41,458 bases of DNA from a bacterium (GTDB lineage Bacteria > Actinomycetota > Acidimicrobiia > Spongiisociales > ZC4RG35). Below are positions 1 through 9,503 of this stretch, piece after piece. Within the stretch, counting starts at the first letter, position 1, and each line of letters starts with the position of its first letter. The translations under genes and the position numbers were made by a program. The notes beneath the pieces are model-generated. The model saw only the letters and a list, made by a program, of their open reading frames with translations, did no database searches and was not told where the DNA came from. The DNA is taken from contig JAHEIN010000008.1 of assembly GCA_024639335.1 (NCBI GenBank), forward strand, positions 1 to 41,458, read 5' to 3'.

Positions 1-224
1 GCATCGCGGCGCTTGGTGTCCTGCATCTCGAGGATGGTGTCGACGGACTCCTCACGTGCCTCTTCGATGAAGGCACAGGTGTTGACCATCACCACATCGG
101 CCGCCTCGGGGGAGTCGGCCAGTCGATATCCGGCCTCGTCGAGCATGACTTCGACCTTCTCGGAATCGACCTGATTCTTGGCGCAGCCGAGCGTTGTCAG
201 CCAGACGGTTGGGGTGGAGGGCAT
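1..224 (-). CDS. rimO: Ribosomal protein S12 methylthiotransferase RimO, N-terminal part (runs off window)
   Basis: Reverse-strand translation MPSTPTVWLTTLGCAKNQVDSEKVEVMLDEAGYRLADSPEAADVVMVNTCAFIEEAREESVDTILEMQDTKRRDA; TLGCAKNQVDSE and NTCAFI are hallmark UPF0004/RimO motifs. Confidence 0.9.
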   Translation of the reverse strand, partial: MPSTPTVWLTTLGCAKNQVDSEKVEVMLDEAGYRLADSPEAADVVMVNTCAFIEEAREESVDTILEMQDTKRRD

Positions 225-232
225 CGGCGGCA

Positions 233-238
233 AGTGTA
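233..238 (-). promoter_or_regulatory. Leaderless -10 candidate TACACT-N8-ATG (rimO)
   Basis: Read on minus strand; no SD between hexamer and ATG. Confidence 0.5.
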
Positions 239-493
239 GGACTGCGCCGAGAGCACCTCCGACGCAGGTGCCGCGGTATCAGGCGGCCCGGGTCGTACTC
301 TGTTGGATCGTGAACCAGTCAGACCGCATCCGAGACCGACAGCGGGATCGCCTGACGCCGACTCGACGGAGTGCCGGCGCGTTGGCCTCCCGCCGTGAAC
401 ACCCGGGGATCGGCGCCACTCGAACCGCCGTTCGGCGGCTCGTCGCCGTGCTCACCGCCCACGGGCCGAGCCTCCCCGAAGCCACGCCGGATC

Positions 494-1222
494 TCAGGAT
501 CCGATCAACCCGCTGAGAAACTGCGACACCGCGGTGGCAACGGCACGTCGTTGCTCTGCAGGGGCGATCGACGCCTCGCCATCACGCGGTTGCCGGCCGT
601 ACGATCCGAACTGGGCGTGGTTCCCACCTTGGACGAGCACGAACTCGGTGTCGTCGGGGAGCTGCGGGCGTGCACCGAGCACGTCGTCTGGCGTGGCGAG
701 GAGATCGCGGTCCGCGTAGATCGCAACCACCTCCAATCCAGAGTCGCCACGGAGATCGAGACCGCCCTCCGGGTACGCGGCGAGCAGCACGAGACCGTCG
801 ACCTCGTTGGACTCAGACGCGAACCGGGCGGCCATGGCACCGCCGAGCGAGTGTCCGCCTACCGCCCAGGTGTCGATGCCCTCGAAGGTGTCGATCGTCG
901 GCTGCGCCATGTCGGCGTCGAGGATTGGAAGGCCTAGCGGCGCCTGGTGGATCGTGACGAAGAACCCGGCGTCGGCGATGTCGGATGCCAGTGGCGCGTA
1001 TGCGGCCGGCTCGACGCCCGCCCCCTGATAGAGGATCAGACCCGCTGGTGCGTCCTCGCGCCCGAACGAATACAGGCACGGATCAGGGCACTCCCGACCT
1101 GCTGTTTCTGCGATCGCGACTGCGTCTGCGTCGGCCTCGAGCGAGAAGAACACAGCCCACACGACGGCCAGCGCCACGATCAGCACGGCGGCGATCGCCA
1201 CGGCGACCCTGCCTCTGGTCAC
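494..1222 (-). CDS. Membrane-anchored alpha/beta hydrolase
   Basis: GTG start at 1222 inside the longer 494..2164 frame; N-terminal TM helix, then GGHSLGGAMAARF nucleophile elbow and GGNHAQFGSYG; GTGA overlap with upstream gene. Confidence 0.8.
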   Translation of the reverse strand: MTRGRVAVAIAAVLIVALAVVWAVFFSLEADADAVAIAETAGRECPDPCLYSFGREDAPAGLILYQGAGVEPAAYAPLASDIADAGFFVTIHQAPLGLPILDADMAQPTIDTFEGIDTWAVGGHSLGGAMAARFASESNEVDGLVLLAAYPEGGLDLRGDSGLEVVAIYADRDLLATPDDVLGARPQLPDDTEFVLVQGGNHAQFGSYGRQPRDGEASIAPAEQRRAVATAVSQFLSGLIGS

Positions 1223-2094
1223 AGCGGGGCCACGGTCCGACTTCGCCTGTCGAACGAGAGGCGAGAGACGTAGCCGGCAGCCCGAGCGGCAGCCACCACC
1301 TCCTCGTGGCCCCAGGCCGCCTGGGCGGGCGTGTGGCCGTCGGAGGCCAGCGTGATCGGAACCCCGGCGTCGTGGAACATCTGGAGAAACCTCGGCGACG
1401 GGTATACCTCGTCGGCCGGGTTTCGCAGACCCTGGCTCGACACCTCCACTGCCGTGCCCGTCAGCGCCGCAGCCTCGACGACCGCCGCATACATGTCGAT
1501 GGGCTCCGCATCGGGCCTGTGGCCGTACTTCTTGCAGACGTCGACGTGTGCGAGGACGTCGACGGTGCCGGATCCGGCGAGCGCTTCGACCAACTCGAAG
1601 TAGTCGGACCACGCCTGATCGATTCCGCGCCGGTCGAACTCCCAGGTGACATCCGACGAGTCGATCGCCCACGGCCCGATCCAATGGACCGAGCCGATCA
1701 AGAAGTCCCATGGATACGGCTCGATGAGATCGAGAACCGCATCGATCGATTCTGGGAAGAAGTCGATCTCGAGCCCGAGTTGTACCGGCAACCCGCCATC
1801 CTTGGCAGCGAGAACGACGTCGACGTAGCGTTCGAGCGACAGCGTGCGATCGGCCTCGACGAACGCCTCGGTGTGCGCGCTCAGTTCCGGGTGACCCGGC
1901 CCGTCCCAGAAACGCCCCAGTGTTTCGGCGGCTTCGGCACAGCGATAGAGGTGCTCGGTGAACCCCAGCTCGGTGACACCGGCTGCTGCTGCGTGCTCGA
2001 CGTACTCCTCGATGAGCCCCGGCCGATACTCCGCCTGGGGGTGGGCGACGCCGGAGTCGTTGTGCGGATGGAGGTGGAGGTGATGATCGGACAC
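1219..2094 (-). CDS. PHP-domain histidinol-phosphatase-like protein
   Basis: MSDHHLHLHPHNDSG...LGFTEHLYR...GLEIDFFPE...DVLAHVDVCKKYG; PHP metal-binding motifs. Confidence 0.8.
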   Translation of the reverse strand: MSDHHLHLHPHNDSGVAHPQAEYRPGLIEEYVEHAAAAGVTELGFTEHLYRCAEAAETLGRFWDGPGHPELSAHTEAFVEADRTLSLERYVDVVLAAKDGGLPVQLGLEIDFFPESIDAVLDLIEPYPWDFLIGSVHWIGPWAIDSSDVTWEFDRRGIDQAWSDYFELVEALAGSGTVDVLAHVDVCKKYGHRPDAEPIDMYAAVVEAAALTGTAVEVSSQGLRNPADEVYPSPRFLQMFHDAGVPITLASDGHTPAQAAWGHEEVVAAARAAGYVSRLSFDRRSRTVAPL

Positions 2095-2097
2095 CGC

Positions 2098-2367
2098 TCA
2101 GCGGACCTGTTCCACGAGCCCCTGCAGGGGGCCCGGTCCAACGGCATCTGCGACGACGTTCCATGTCGCAGGCGAGATCTCGCCATCGTTCTCCAGCTCT
2201 GAGGCAGCCAAGTACACCGCATCGGCCAGCCGGGCGAAGAGACCCACCTGATCTCGCTCGACGGCGGCGGCGACGGCGCTCCGGGCAGCGGCCGGCTCTC
2301 CACGACCGAGCGCCTCGATCGCTCGCTCCGCCGCCGTGAGCGCCTGACGCTGGGCTTGTCCGTCCAT
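2098..2367 (-). CDS. Hypothetical 89-aa protein
   Basis: MDGQAQRQALTAAERAIEALGRGEPAAARSAV...; heads the gene string to 494; -10-like TAGCGT 7 nt before ATG. Confidence 0.65.
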   Translation of the reverse strand: MDGQAQRQALTAAERAIEALGRGEPAAARSAVAAAVERDQVGLFARLADAVYLAASELENDGEISPATWNVVADAVGPGPLQGLVEQVR

Positions 2368-2374
2368 GTTCGGA

Positions 2375-2380
2375 ACGCTA
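2375..2380 (-). promoter_or_regulatory. Leaderless -10 candidate TAGCGT-N7-ATG
   Basis: Upstream of the 2098..2367 gene. Confidence 0.6.
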
Positions 2381-2430
2381 ACCCGACTCACTCGATTGCT
2401 CACAGTCGACCTGTCCGCCACTCGGAGGGT

Positions 2431-2436
2431 TAGCGT
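2431..2436 (+). promoter_or_regulatory. Leaderless -10 candidate TAGCGT-N7-ATG
   Basis: Upstream of the AI-2E permease. Confidence 0.6.
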
Positions 2437-2443
2437 GTGACCG

Positions 2444-3523
2444 ATGGATTCTCCCGTTCCTCGCTGGCTCCAGGTGACGGCCGCCGTCGGATGGCGGCTG
2501 TTGGTGCTCGGTGCAGTCGTTTGGGGGGCGACGATCATCCTCGCCGAGCTCAGAGTCCTGATCATCCCTGCCGTGCTGAGCCTCTTCGTGGGTTGCCTCG
2601 CCACACCCGTGAGTGAGCGCCTGAAAGCCCGCGGGCTCGGCAGACTCCCCACGACCCTGATCGTCTTCGCCGGGACGGCATTGGCATTCACCGGCGTCGT
2701 GTGGTTCATCTCGAGCCAGATCGCAAACAGCATCGACGAGATCAACGAATCGATCGACGAGGCAACGGTCCAGATCACCGAGTGGCTCGCCGACGGCCCA
2801 TTCGGCCTGACCGAGGCGCGGATCGACGAGCTGATCGACCAGGCCCGACAGACGATCACAGACAACTCCGAGGGTCTGATCGGCGGTCTCGCCGGTGGCG
2901 CCGCGACCGTCCTGGAGATCATCACCGGGTTCCTGCTGATGCTGGTCTTCGCATTCTTCATCATCAAGGACGGAGATCGCTTCTGGACCTGGCTGGTGGG
3001 AATCATCGACGAGGGCGAGCGGCGGGAGCGGGTGGAGCGCGTCGGGCAGCGATCCTGGGTGACCTTGCGAAACTACCTGGGCGGGACGGCTCTCGTCGGC
3101 TTGGCCGACGCCGTCCTCATCGGAATCGGGTTGCTCATCCTCGGCGTGCCGCTCGTGGTGCCTCTGGCACTGCTCGTGTTCTTCGGAGCCTTCTTCCCAC
3201 TGATCGGCGCGACCATCTCCGGAGCCATTGCTGTGCTCGTCGCTCTCGCAACGGTCGGAGTCGTCCAGGCGCTCATCCTGGCCGGGATCGTGCTGGGCGT
3301 ACAGCGGGTCGAAGGCGACATCCTGATGCCAATCCTGATCGGCAAAGCCGTGGACATGCACCCGCTGCTGATCATCGTCGCGCTCACGATCGGATTCGTC
3401 GTCGCCGGTCTGATCGGAGGCTTCCTCGCAGTCCCGCTCCTCGCCGTGGGAATCGTCATCGTGAAGGACTTTGCGAGCCCGGATGCCACTTCCCCGCCCG
3501 AGTCCGGCGCTGCCGAAGCCTGA
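2444..3523 (+). CDS. AI-2E family transporter (TqsA/PerM-type permease)
   Basis: Multi-TM 359 aa; GFLLMLVFAFFIIKDGDRFW...ILGVQRVEGDILMPILIGKAVDMHPLLIIVAL typical of the family. Confidence 0.9.
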   Translation: MDSPVPRWLQVTAAVGWRLLVLGAVVWGATIILAELRVLIIPAVLSLFVGCLATPVSERLKARGLGRLPTTLIVFAGTALAFTGVVWFISSQIANSIDEINESIDEATVQITEWLADGPFGLTEARIDELIDQARQTITDNSEGLIGGLAGGAATVLEIITGFLLMLVFAFFIIKDGDRFWTWLVGIIDEGERRERVERVGQRSWVTLRNYLGGTALVGLADAVLIGIGLLILGVPLVVPLALLVFFGAFFPLIGATISGAIAVLVALATVGVVQALILAGIVLGVQRVEGDILMPILIGKAVDMHPLLIIVALTIGFVVAGLIGGFLAVPLLAVGIVIVKDFASPDATSPPESGAAEA

Positions 3524-3533
3524 GCAGGCGGAC

Positions 3534-3561
3534 TTGCGCCATGCGCCAACGGCCTCGCGCC
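3534..3561. repeat. Short period-7 array
   Basis: TTGCGCC ATGCGCC AACGGCC TCGCGCC. Confidence 0.5.
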
Positions 3562-3569
3562 TTCGGGTG

Positions 3570-3587
3570 CGTCAGATGGATCTGACG
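3570..3587. terminator. Hairpin between convergent genes
   Basis: CGTCAGAT-GG-ATCTGACG, 8-bp perfect arms; no T-tract, so terminator function uncertain. Confidence 0.4.
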
Positions 3588-3694
3588 TGATTCGCTGCGG
3601 GCAGGCGAGCCCAGCCTCTACCCGTCGGCCGTCACGACCGAGAACGGACGACCGGCAGCCGACAACGCCAATGCGAGCGAAGCGAGCGAGGCCG

Positions 3695-4747
3695 CTACAC
3701 CTCGGTGTACAGGTAGGGCCGAAGCACGTCGAGTCGCTCCTCCATCGTGCTCTCGTCGAGCCAGCGCAGGGTCGCCGCAACCGTCGACAGCAAGGGGTTG
3801 CCATCCTGTGGTGTGAAGCAGAACCCGACGAGTTCGTTTCCTCCTCGCACGGCAAGCGTGTCGAGTGACACCACGGCCTGGGCGAGGATCCGACCGTAAT
3901 ACCCGTGGTCGCGCCCGAAGGAGAACACCTCGTTGGCCGACCGCTTGAGAGTGACGGCGACCCTGGTGTTGGCGTTGAGACGATCTATCGCCTCGTCCAC
4001 CGTGATCTCACGGTCGAGTTTGAGCGAGAAATGGATCGAGTGCATGTACTGGGTGTTGAGCTTCAGCGCCGAGGAGTACACGTTGAGGTCGTATCCCATC
4101 GTCTCGAACAGACCATGGGCATCTCTGGCATGGTGGGTGCCGAACCGGTCGTCCTTGTGAGGCTCCACGGTTGGGCTCGCCACGAAACCGGAGCCCTGGC
4201 TGATGTCGTTGGCCCGCCGGATACAGAGGAACCGCCCGTCTTCGAGATGTGACTCGCCGTCCGGATCCATCGCCAGGGTCTTGATGAGCGCAGCGATGTT
4301 GTGGGTGTTGCACGACACGATGTGGAGGAAGCGGTCGTCGAGAGAGACCACACGATCGTTGATTCCCCGGGCATACATCTTTCCGAAGCCGAACTCAGAG
4401 CCCTGAGCCAAGAACCCCAGCGGGCCCTCGGCGTGATCGTAGAACTCACCCTTCATCTGATTGCCGACCGGGGTGCAGTCGATCACCACCGATGCCCGCT
4501 CGATCGCCTCGATCGCCCCGTACTTCGGAGCGTGTCCGAGCTCCTCGAAGGCGGCCTGGCGGTCCTCGTCGACCACCAGGACCGCTCCTCGTCGAACCAG
4601 ATCGTTGATCTTCGCCCGTTCGGTCGCGAGAGGAGTCCGTTTGTGGAATGTCACCTCTTCGAGGCCGAAGTCGTCCCGGTGATCGGCAAGGAGGCCGATC
4701 AGCGGCTCACCGATGGTTCCGGTGCCGATCACATGGACGATGGACAT
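3695..4747 (-). CDS. Archaeal/type II glyceraldehyde-3-phosphate dehydrogenase-like protein
   Basis: N-terminal Rossmann GTGTIG; VVIDCTPVGNQMK; FLHIVSCNTHNIAAL (SCNT catalytic Cys region); IHFSLKLDREITVDEAIDRLN similar to archaeal type II GAPDH; SD GAGGAGG before ATG. Confidence 0.7.
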   Translation of the reverse strand: MSIVHVIGTGTIGEPLIGLLADHRDDFGLEEVTFHKRTPLATERAKINDLVRRGAVLVVDEDRQAAFEELGHAPKYGAIEAIERASVVIDCTPVGNQMKGEFYDHAEGPLGFLAQGSEFGFGKMYARGINDRVVSLDDRFLHIVSCNTHNIAALIKTLAMDPDGESHLEDGRFLCIRRANDISQGSGFVASPTVEPHKDDRFGTHHARDAHGLFETMGYDLNVYSSALKLNTQYMHSIHFSLKLDREITVDEAIDRLNANTRVAVTLKRSANEVFSFGRDHGYYGRILAQAVVSLDTLAVRGGNELVGFCFTPQDGNPLLSTVAATLRWLDESTMEERLDVLRPYLYTEV

Positions 4748-4755
4748 GTTCCTCC

Positions 4756-6042
4756 TCAGAATTGCTCTTCTTCTGTGCTTCCAACCAGCGCCAGTGTCGA
4801 AGCGCTCCCTCCCGAGATCACATTCGACACCTCGTCGAAGTACCCGGCGCCGACTTCGCGCTGGTGGCGCGTCGCCGTGTAACCGTCGTCCTCCATCGCA
4901 AACTCGCGCTGTTGCAGTCTGACATATGCAGTCATGCCTTCGTCGGCATATCCGCTTGCAAGTTCGAACATCGACGCGTTCAGGGCGTGGAAACCGGCCA
5001 GAGTGATGAACTGGAACTTGTGACCCATCTCACTCAACGCCCGCTGGAACTTGGCGATCGTTGCGTCGTCGAGATGATGCTTCCAGTTGAACGACGGTGA
5101 GCAGTTGTACGCCAGCATCTTGCCGGGGTACTTGGCATGGATCGCATCGGCAAAGCGACGGGCTTCGTCGAGATCTGGCTTCGCCGTCTCGCACCAGATC
5201 AGGTCGGAGTACGGGGCGTAGGCGAGACCGCGGTCGATCGCCTGGTCGAGACCGGCGTTCACCCGGAAGAATCCCTCGGCGGTGCGGTCGCCCGTGCAGA
5301 ACCGCTGATCTCTCGTGTCGATGTCCGAAGTCAGCAGGTTCGCCGCATTCGCGTCGGTACGCGCCACGACGATCGTGGGCACACCGAGGACGTCCGCAGC
5401 GAGTCTGGCAGCCGTCAGGGTGCGGATGTGCTGGCTGGTCGGGACCAGGACTTTGCCGCCCATGTGGCCGCACTTCTTCTCCGACGCCAATTGGTCCTCG
5501 AAGTGAACGCCGGCGGCGCCCGCAGCGATGAAGCTCTTGGTCAATTCGAAGACGTTGAGCGCCCCTCCGAAACCGGCCTCACCGTCGGCGACGATCGGAG
5601 CGAAGGTCCGGGCTTCGGTGTCGCCCTCCGACCAGGCGATCTGATCGGCGCGCCGGAATGCGTTGTTGATCCGCTCCACCAACGCCGGTGCCGAGTTCGC
5701 CGGGTAGAGAGACTGATCGGGATAGACCTGACCCGCCAGGTTGGCGTCTCCGGCCACCTGCCAGCCCGACAGATAGATCGCCTCGAGGCCGGCCTTGACC
5801 ATCTGAACCGCCTGGCCGCCCGACATCGCTCCGAGCGCGTTGACGTAGTCACGGGTGGTCATCAGCTCCCACAGCCGCTCCGACATCGTCTTTGCGACGT
5901 TGTAGGACTCACGCATGCTGCCTCGCAGCCGGACGACGTCCTCGGCGCTGTATGGGCGGGTGATCCCCGTCCAACGGGGGTTGGCTGCCCAATCGTGCTC
6001 GAGTTCGGCGACTTGCTGGGCGAATGTGGTGGTCTGGTTCAT
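4756..6042 (-). CDS. aceA: Isocitrate lyase
   Basis: [30 protein letters not shown] active-site segment; full length 428 aa. Confidence 0.97.
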   Translation of the reverse strand: MNQTTTFAQQVAELEHDWAANPRWTGITRPYSAEDVVRLRGSMRESYNVAKTMSERLWELMTTRDYVNALGAMSGGQAVQMVKAGLEAIYLSGWQVAGDANLAGQVYPDQSLYPANSAPALVERINNAFRRADQIAWSEGDTEARTFAPIVADGEAGFGGALNVFELTKSFIAAGAAGVHFEDQLASEKKCGHMGGKVLVPTSQHIRTLTAARLAADVLGVPTIVVARTDANAANLLTSDIDTRDQRFCTGDRTAEGFFRVNAGLDQAIDRGLAYAPYSDLIWCETAKPDLDEARRFADAIHAKYPGKMLAYNCSPSFNWKHHLDDATIAKFQRALSEMGHKFQFITLAGFHALNASMFELASGYADEGMTAYVRLQQREFAMEDDGYTATRHQREVGAGYFDEVSNVISGGSASTLALVGSTEEEQF

Positions 6043-6065
6043 TGTTGCTCTCCTCTCGGTGATCC

Positions 6066-7619
6066 TCAGGTGAGGTGGTCGTAGGCGACGAGTGTCAGGA
6101 ATTCGGTGAAATCCGGGTTCAATGCGACATCGAGGAACACCTCGACGGCCAGCGGGCTCACCTCGAGCTTGGCCACCTCTTCATCGGTGAGCCGCCGGAC
6201 GACGTCGGCCGTGATCTCGCCGAGCTCTGAGGTGTCGACACCGTGATTGACCCATTGCCAGATCTGGCTCCGCGAGATCTCCGCAGTGGCCACGTCCTCC
6301 ATCAGGTTGTCGATCCCGGCCGCGCCGGTACCGGCGAGCCACGAGTCGAGATATCGGATCCCGACGTTGATGTTCGTGCGCAGGCCCGCTTCGGTCACTT
6401 GGCCATCGGGGATGCTCACGTTCAAGAGGTCGGCGGCCGAGATCGCCACGTCGCGTTGGCGGTCGAGCTGGTTCGGCCGTTCACCGAGCACCTCGTCGAA
6501 CTCGGCTCGTGCGACGCCGACCAGCCCGGGGTGGGCGACCCACGTGCCGTCACATCCTGCTTCGGCTTCGCGCCGCTTGTCCTCGCCGACCTTGGTGAAA
6601 GCCGCCTCGGTGACCTCGGGATCGGAGCGGTTGGGAATGAACGCGGCCATACCGCCGATGGCGTGCGCACCGCGACGATGACAGGTGGCGACCTGCAGCT
6701 CGGTGTAGGCGTGCATGAACGGGGTGGTCATGGTCACGGCGGAGCGATCCGGCAGCACGAATTCAGGCTGGTTCCTGAACTTCTTGATCACCGAGAAGAT
6801 GTAGTCCCACCTGCCGGCGTTGAGCCCCGCAGAGTGGTCTTTCAGCTCGTAGAGGATCTCGTCCATCTGGAACGCAGCGGTGATCGTCTCGATCAGGACC
6901 GTCGCCCTGATCGTTCCGATCGGCAAGTCGAGGAGCTCTTGGGCCTTGACGAACACGTCGTTCCACAACCGAGCCTCGTGGTGATGCTCCAGCTTCGGCA
7001 GGTAGAAGTACGGTCCAGAGCCGCGTTCGATCGCCACGCGCCCACCGTGGAAGAGATAGAGGCCGAAGTCGAAGAGCGACGCCGGGACCGGTTCACCATC
7101 GACGATGGCGTGCTTCTCGACCAGATGCCACCCCCGCGGTCGGACCATCAAGGTGGCGAGGTCTTCGCCGAGTTCGTAGCGCTTGGCATCGGTTTCGAGG
7201 GTGAGCGTCCGACGCTGTGCCTCCAGGAGGTTGCGCTGACCCAAGACGACGTTCTCCCAAGTGGGCGTGCAGGCGTCTTCGAAGTCCGCCATGAAGACGT
7301 TCGCCCCCGAATTGAGGGCGTTGATGACCATCTTGGCGTCGACCGGCCCGGTGATCTCCACCCGTCGATCCGTCAAGTCGTGCGCCGGTGGGACGACGCT
7401 CCAATCGGCCTGTCGGATCGAGGCGGTCGACGTCTCGAAGTCGAGTGAGCCTCCGGCGTCGAGCGCCCGCTGGCGCTCCTCTCGGGCAGCCAACAGTCCC
7501 AGCCGGATCGCCCGAAACTCTCGGGTGAGCTCGACCACGAATGCCAGCGCCTCGTCGCTGAGGATCTCGGGATCGAGGTTGGGGGCGGTCAGTTCGATCT
7601 CTGCAGTTTTGGTGCTCAT
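6066..7619 (-). CDS. aceB: Malate synthase A
   Basis: [65 protein letters not shown]; 517 aa. Confidence 0.97.
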   Translation of the reverse strand: MSTKTAEIELTAPNLDPEILSDEALAFVVELTREFRAIRLGLLAAREERQRALDAGGSLDFETSTASIRQADWSVVPPAHDLTDRRVEITGPVDAKMVINALNSGANVFMADFEDACTPTWENVVLGQRNLLEAQRRTLTLETDAKRYELGEDLATLMVRPRGWHLVEKHAIVDGEPVPASLFDFGLYLFHGGRVAIERGSGPYFYLPKLEHHHEARLWNDVFVKAQELLDLPIGTIRATVLIETITAAFQMDEILYELKDHSAGLNAGRWDYIFSVIKKFRNQPEFVLPDRSAVTMTTPFMHAYTELQVATCHRRGAHAIGGMAAFIPNRSDPEVTEAAFTKVGEDKRREAEAGCDGTWVAHPGLVGVARAEFDEVLGERPNQLDRQRDVAISAADLLNVSIPDGQVTEAGLRTNINVGIRYLDSWLAGTGAAGIDNLMEDVATAEISRSQIWQWVNHGVDTSELGEITADVVRRLTDEEVAKLEVSPLAVEVFLDVALNPDFTEFLTLVAYDHLT

Positions 7620-7714
7620 TCCGTCGATGTTTCACGCCGATCACACAGAATTTGCGACTTCGCTCCAAAAGAATCGACTATCTTTCGTATCACGCAAGCA
7701 ATGGTGCATCTCTC

Positions 7715-9169
7715 ATGACGCTCGACCCGCTCGTGTTCGGTCACCGGCTCCGACACTTCCGCCGGAGCAGGAACATGACACTCGACGATCTCGGCCAGGT
7801 CATCGGACGGCCGGCTCCCTATCTCTCTCTGGTCGAGAACGGCAAGCGTGACGTCAAGCTCGGCCAGATCACGGCCCTCGCCGACGCCGTCGGTGTATCG
7901 GTGGCCGAGCTCTTGGAAGACGCACCGCCCGATCGGCGGTCCGAGCTGGAGATTCGACTCGAACGTGCGCAGCAGCATCCTGTGTACCGGCGGCTGGGAC
8001 TCCCTCATCTCAAGCCCACCGCCAAGACGCCGGACGACGTGCTGGATCATCTGCTCGCCCTCTTCGAAGTCGCAGCAGTGGACACCCCCGTCCAGGCCGC
8101 CACCGCCGACGATCTCCGCCGCTCCAGCGCCGACTGCACTCGCCGGCTCGCCGACGTCGACGGCCGACTCGTCGACGTCGAACTGGGAGCCGCCAGGCTG
8201 CTGGACGATGCCGGCGTCGACGCCACGGGGCCGCTCACCACCCGAGACCTCACCACGCTCGCCGATCACGTCGGGTACCGCGTCCTGGCCGTCGACGACA
8301 TCCCCAAATCGGTGCGATCGATCGTCGACGACACCCGCAAGCAGATCTATGTAGCGCAGCGCAACGAGCTTCGAACACGGCAGGCACGCAAAGCCATCCT
8401 TCAAACGCTCGCCCACCGGGTACTCGGACACTCCGAACCGTCCAGCCCTTTCGAGATGCTGTGGCAGCGGGTCGAAACGGCCTACTTCGCCGCAGCAGTC
8501 CTCGTGCCCGAGCGCTCGGCCCAGGCTTTTCTCCGCTCGGCGAAGGAGCGCCGCGACATCTCGATCGAGGACCTGAAGGAGCGCTTCTACGTTTCCTATG
8601 AGATGGCAGCTCAGCGCTTCACGAACCTCGCGACCACCGGTCTGGGAATCCGCTGCCACTTCATCCGAAGCCGGGACGACGGCACGGTCGTGAAGGCATA
8701 CGCCAACGACGACGCTCCGCTCCCCCGCGACGCCTTCGGAGGAAGCGAAGGGCTGCGGCTGTGCCGGCAATTCTCTGCCAGGACTGCCTACGAATCCGAA
8801 CGCGGCTACGACCTCTACAGCCAATTCACCGACACGCCCGCAGGTTCGTTTCTCTGCTCCACTCACCTCGACGCAGCCGGTGACGGAGACGCCTTCACGG
8901 TCGGTGTGCAGTTCGCCGATGCCCGCTACTTCCGGGCCCGACGGACCGATCAACATCGGGTCTCGAAGTGCCCCAGAGGCGAATGCTGCCACCGACCCGC
9001 CGAGAACGAATACGTGCCGGGGATCGTGGTCCACCCCCGAATCCAGGACCGACTCGTCTCGGTACTCGTCCCGAGCCTCGATCCACCGGTCGATTCCGCC
9101 GAGATCGCCGAGTTCGCCGAGCGGCACGACGTGGAAGAAACATCTTCACTTTTCGACGAACTCCAATAA
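7715..9169 (+). CDS. XRE-family short-chain fatty-acid regulator (RamB/ScfR-like)
   Basis: N-terminal HTH (LGQVIGRPAPYLSLVENGKRDVKLGQITALADAVG), degenerate ImmA/IrrE region (LAHRVLGH), ScfR-type C-terminus; divergent from aceB. Confidence 0.8.
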   Translation: MTLDPLVFGHRLRHFRRSRNMTLDDLGQVIGRPAPYLSLVENGKRDVKLGQITALADAVGVSVAELLEDAPPDRRSELEIRLERAQQHPVYRRLGLPHLKPTAKTPDDVLDHLLALFEVAAVDTPVQAATADDLRRSSADCTRRLADVDGRLVDVELGAARLLDDAGVDATGPLTTRDLTTLADHVGYRVLAVDDIPKSVRSIVDDTRKQIYVAQRNELRTRQARKAILQTLAHRVLGHSEPSSPFEMLWQRVETAYFAAAVLVPERSAQAFLRSAKERRDISIEDLKERFYVSYEMAAQRFTNLATTGLGIRCHFIRSRDDGTVVKAYANDDAPLPRDAFGGSEGLRLCRQFSARTAYESERGYDLYSQFTDTPAGSFLCSTHLDAAGDGDAFTVGVQFADARYFRARRTDQHRVSKCPRGECCHRPAENEYVPGIVVHPRIQDRLVSVLVPSLDPPVDSAEIAEFAERHDVEETSSLFDELQ

Positions 9170-9203
9170 CCTGTGGGTAAGCCACCCGAGGGAGGTGAGG
9201 TGC

Positions 9204-9500
9204 ATGTCGACATACGAAGGTTCCTTGAGAGTCCCCGGCGACGAGGGGCCCCCCCTCGGCGTGACGATCGACCTGACCGGTGACCGGTTCCGCGTGAGCG
9301 CCGGCGGCTCGGAGATCGGCAATTGGTCGAAATCCGAGATCCGCGTCAACGCACTCCCCGACGGCTTCCACCTGCGCGCCGAAGGCGAAGAGGTCTTGCT
9401 CGACATCACCGACGATGCACAGTTCGCAGTCGATCTCGGGCTCCGCACTGCGCCACCGCACCTCCGGCGCCGCATGAGCGCGCTGATGCGCAACGACTGA
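9204..9500 (+). CDS. Hypothetical 98-aa protein
   Basis: Strong SD GGGAGGTGAGG upstream of ATG; MSTYEGSLRVPGDEGPPLGVTIDLTGDRF... Confidence 0.75.
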   Translation: MSTYEGSLRVPGDEGPPLGVTIDLTGDRFRVSAGGSEIGNWSKSEIRVNALPDGFHLRAEGEEVLLDITDDAQFAVDLGLRTAPPHLRRRMSALMRND

Positions 9501-9503
9501 TCC

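Noticed and set aside
425-438. CCGCCG-TT-CGGCGG hairpin after the hydrolase gene as a terminator
   Set aside because: Loop of 2 nt, no T-tract, GC-rich context makes chance hairpins likely.
494-2164. 556-aa ORF and many long antisense ORFs (e.g. 985..2202, 6243..7448, 7616..9127, 18636..20144)
   Set aside because: Shadow frames of high-GC coding DNA; Arg/Pro/Ser-rich low-information translations opposite recognisable genes. Only the C-terminal 242 aa of the 556-aa frame looks real.
3672-3690. TGCGAGCGAAGCGAGCGAG short repeat near the GAPDH-like stop
   Set aside because: A short low-complexity GCGA run with no other context; not enough to propose a function.
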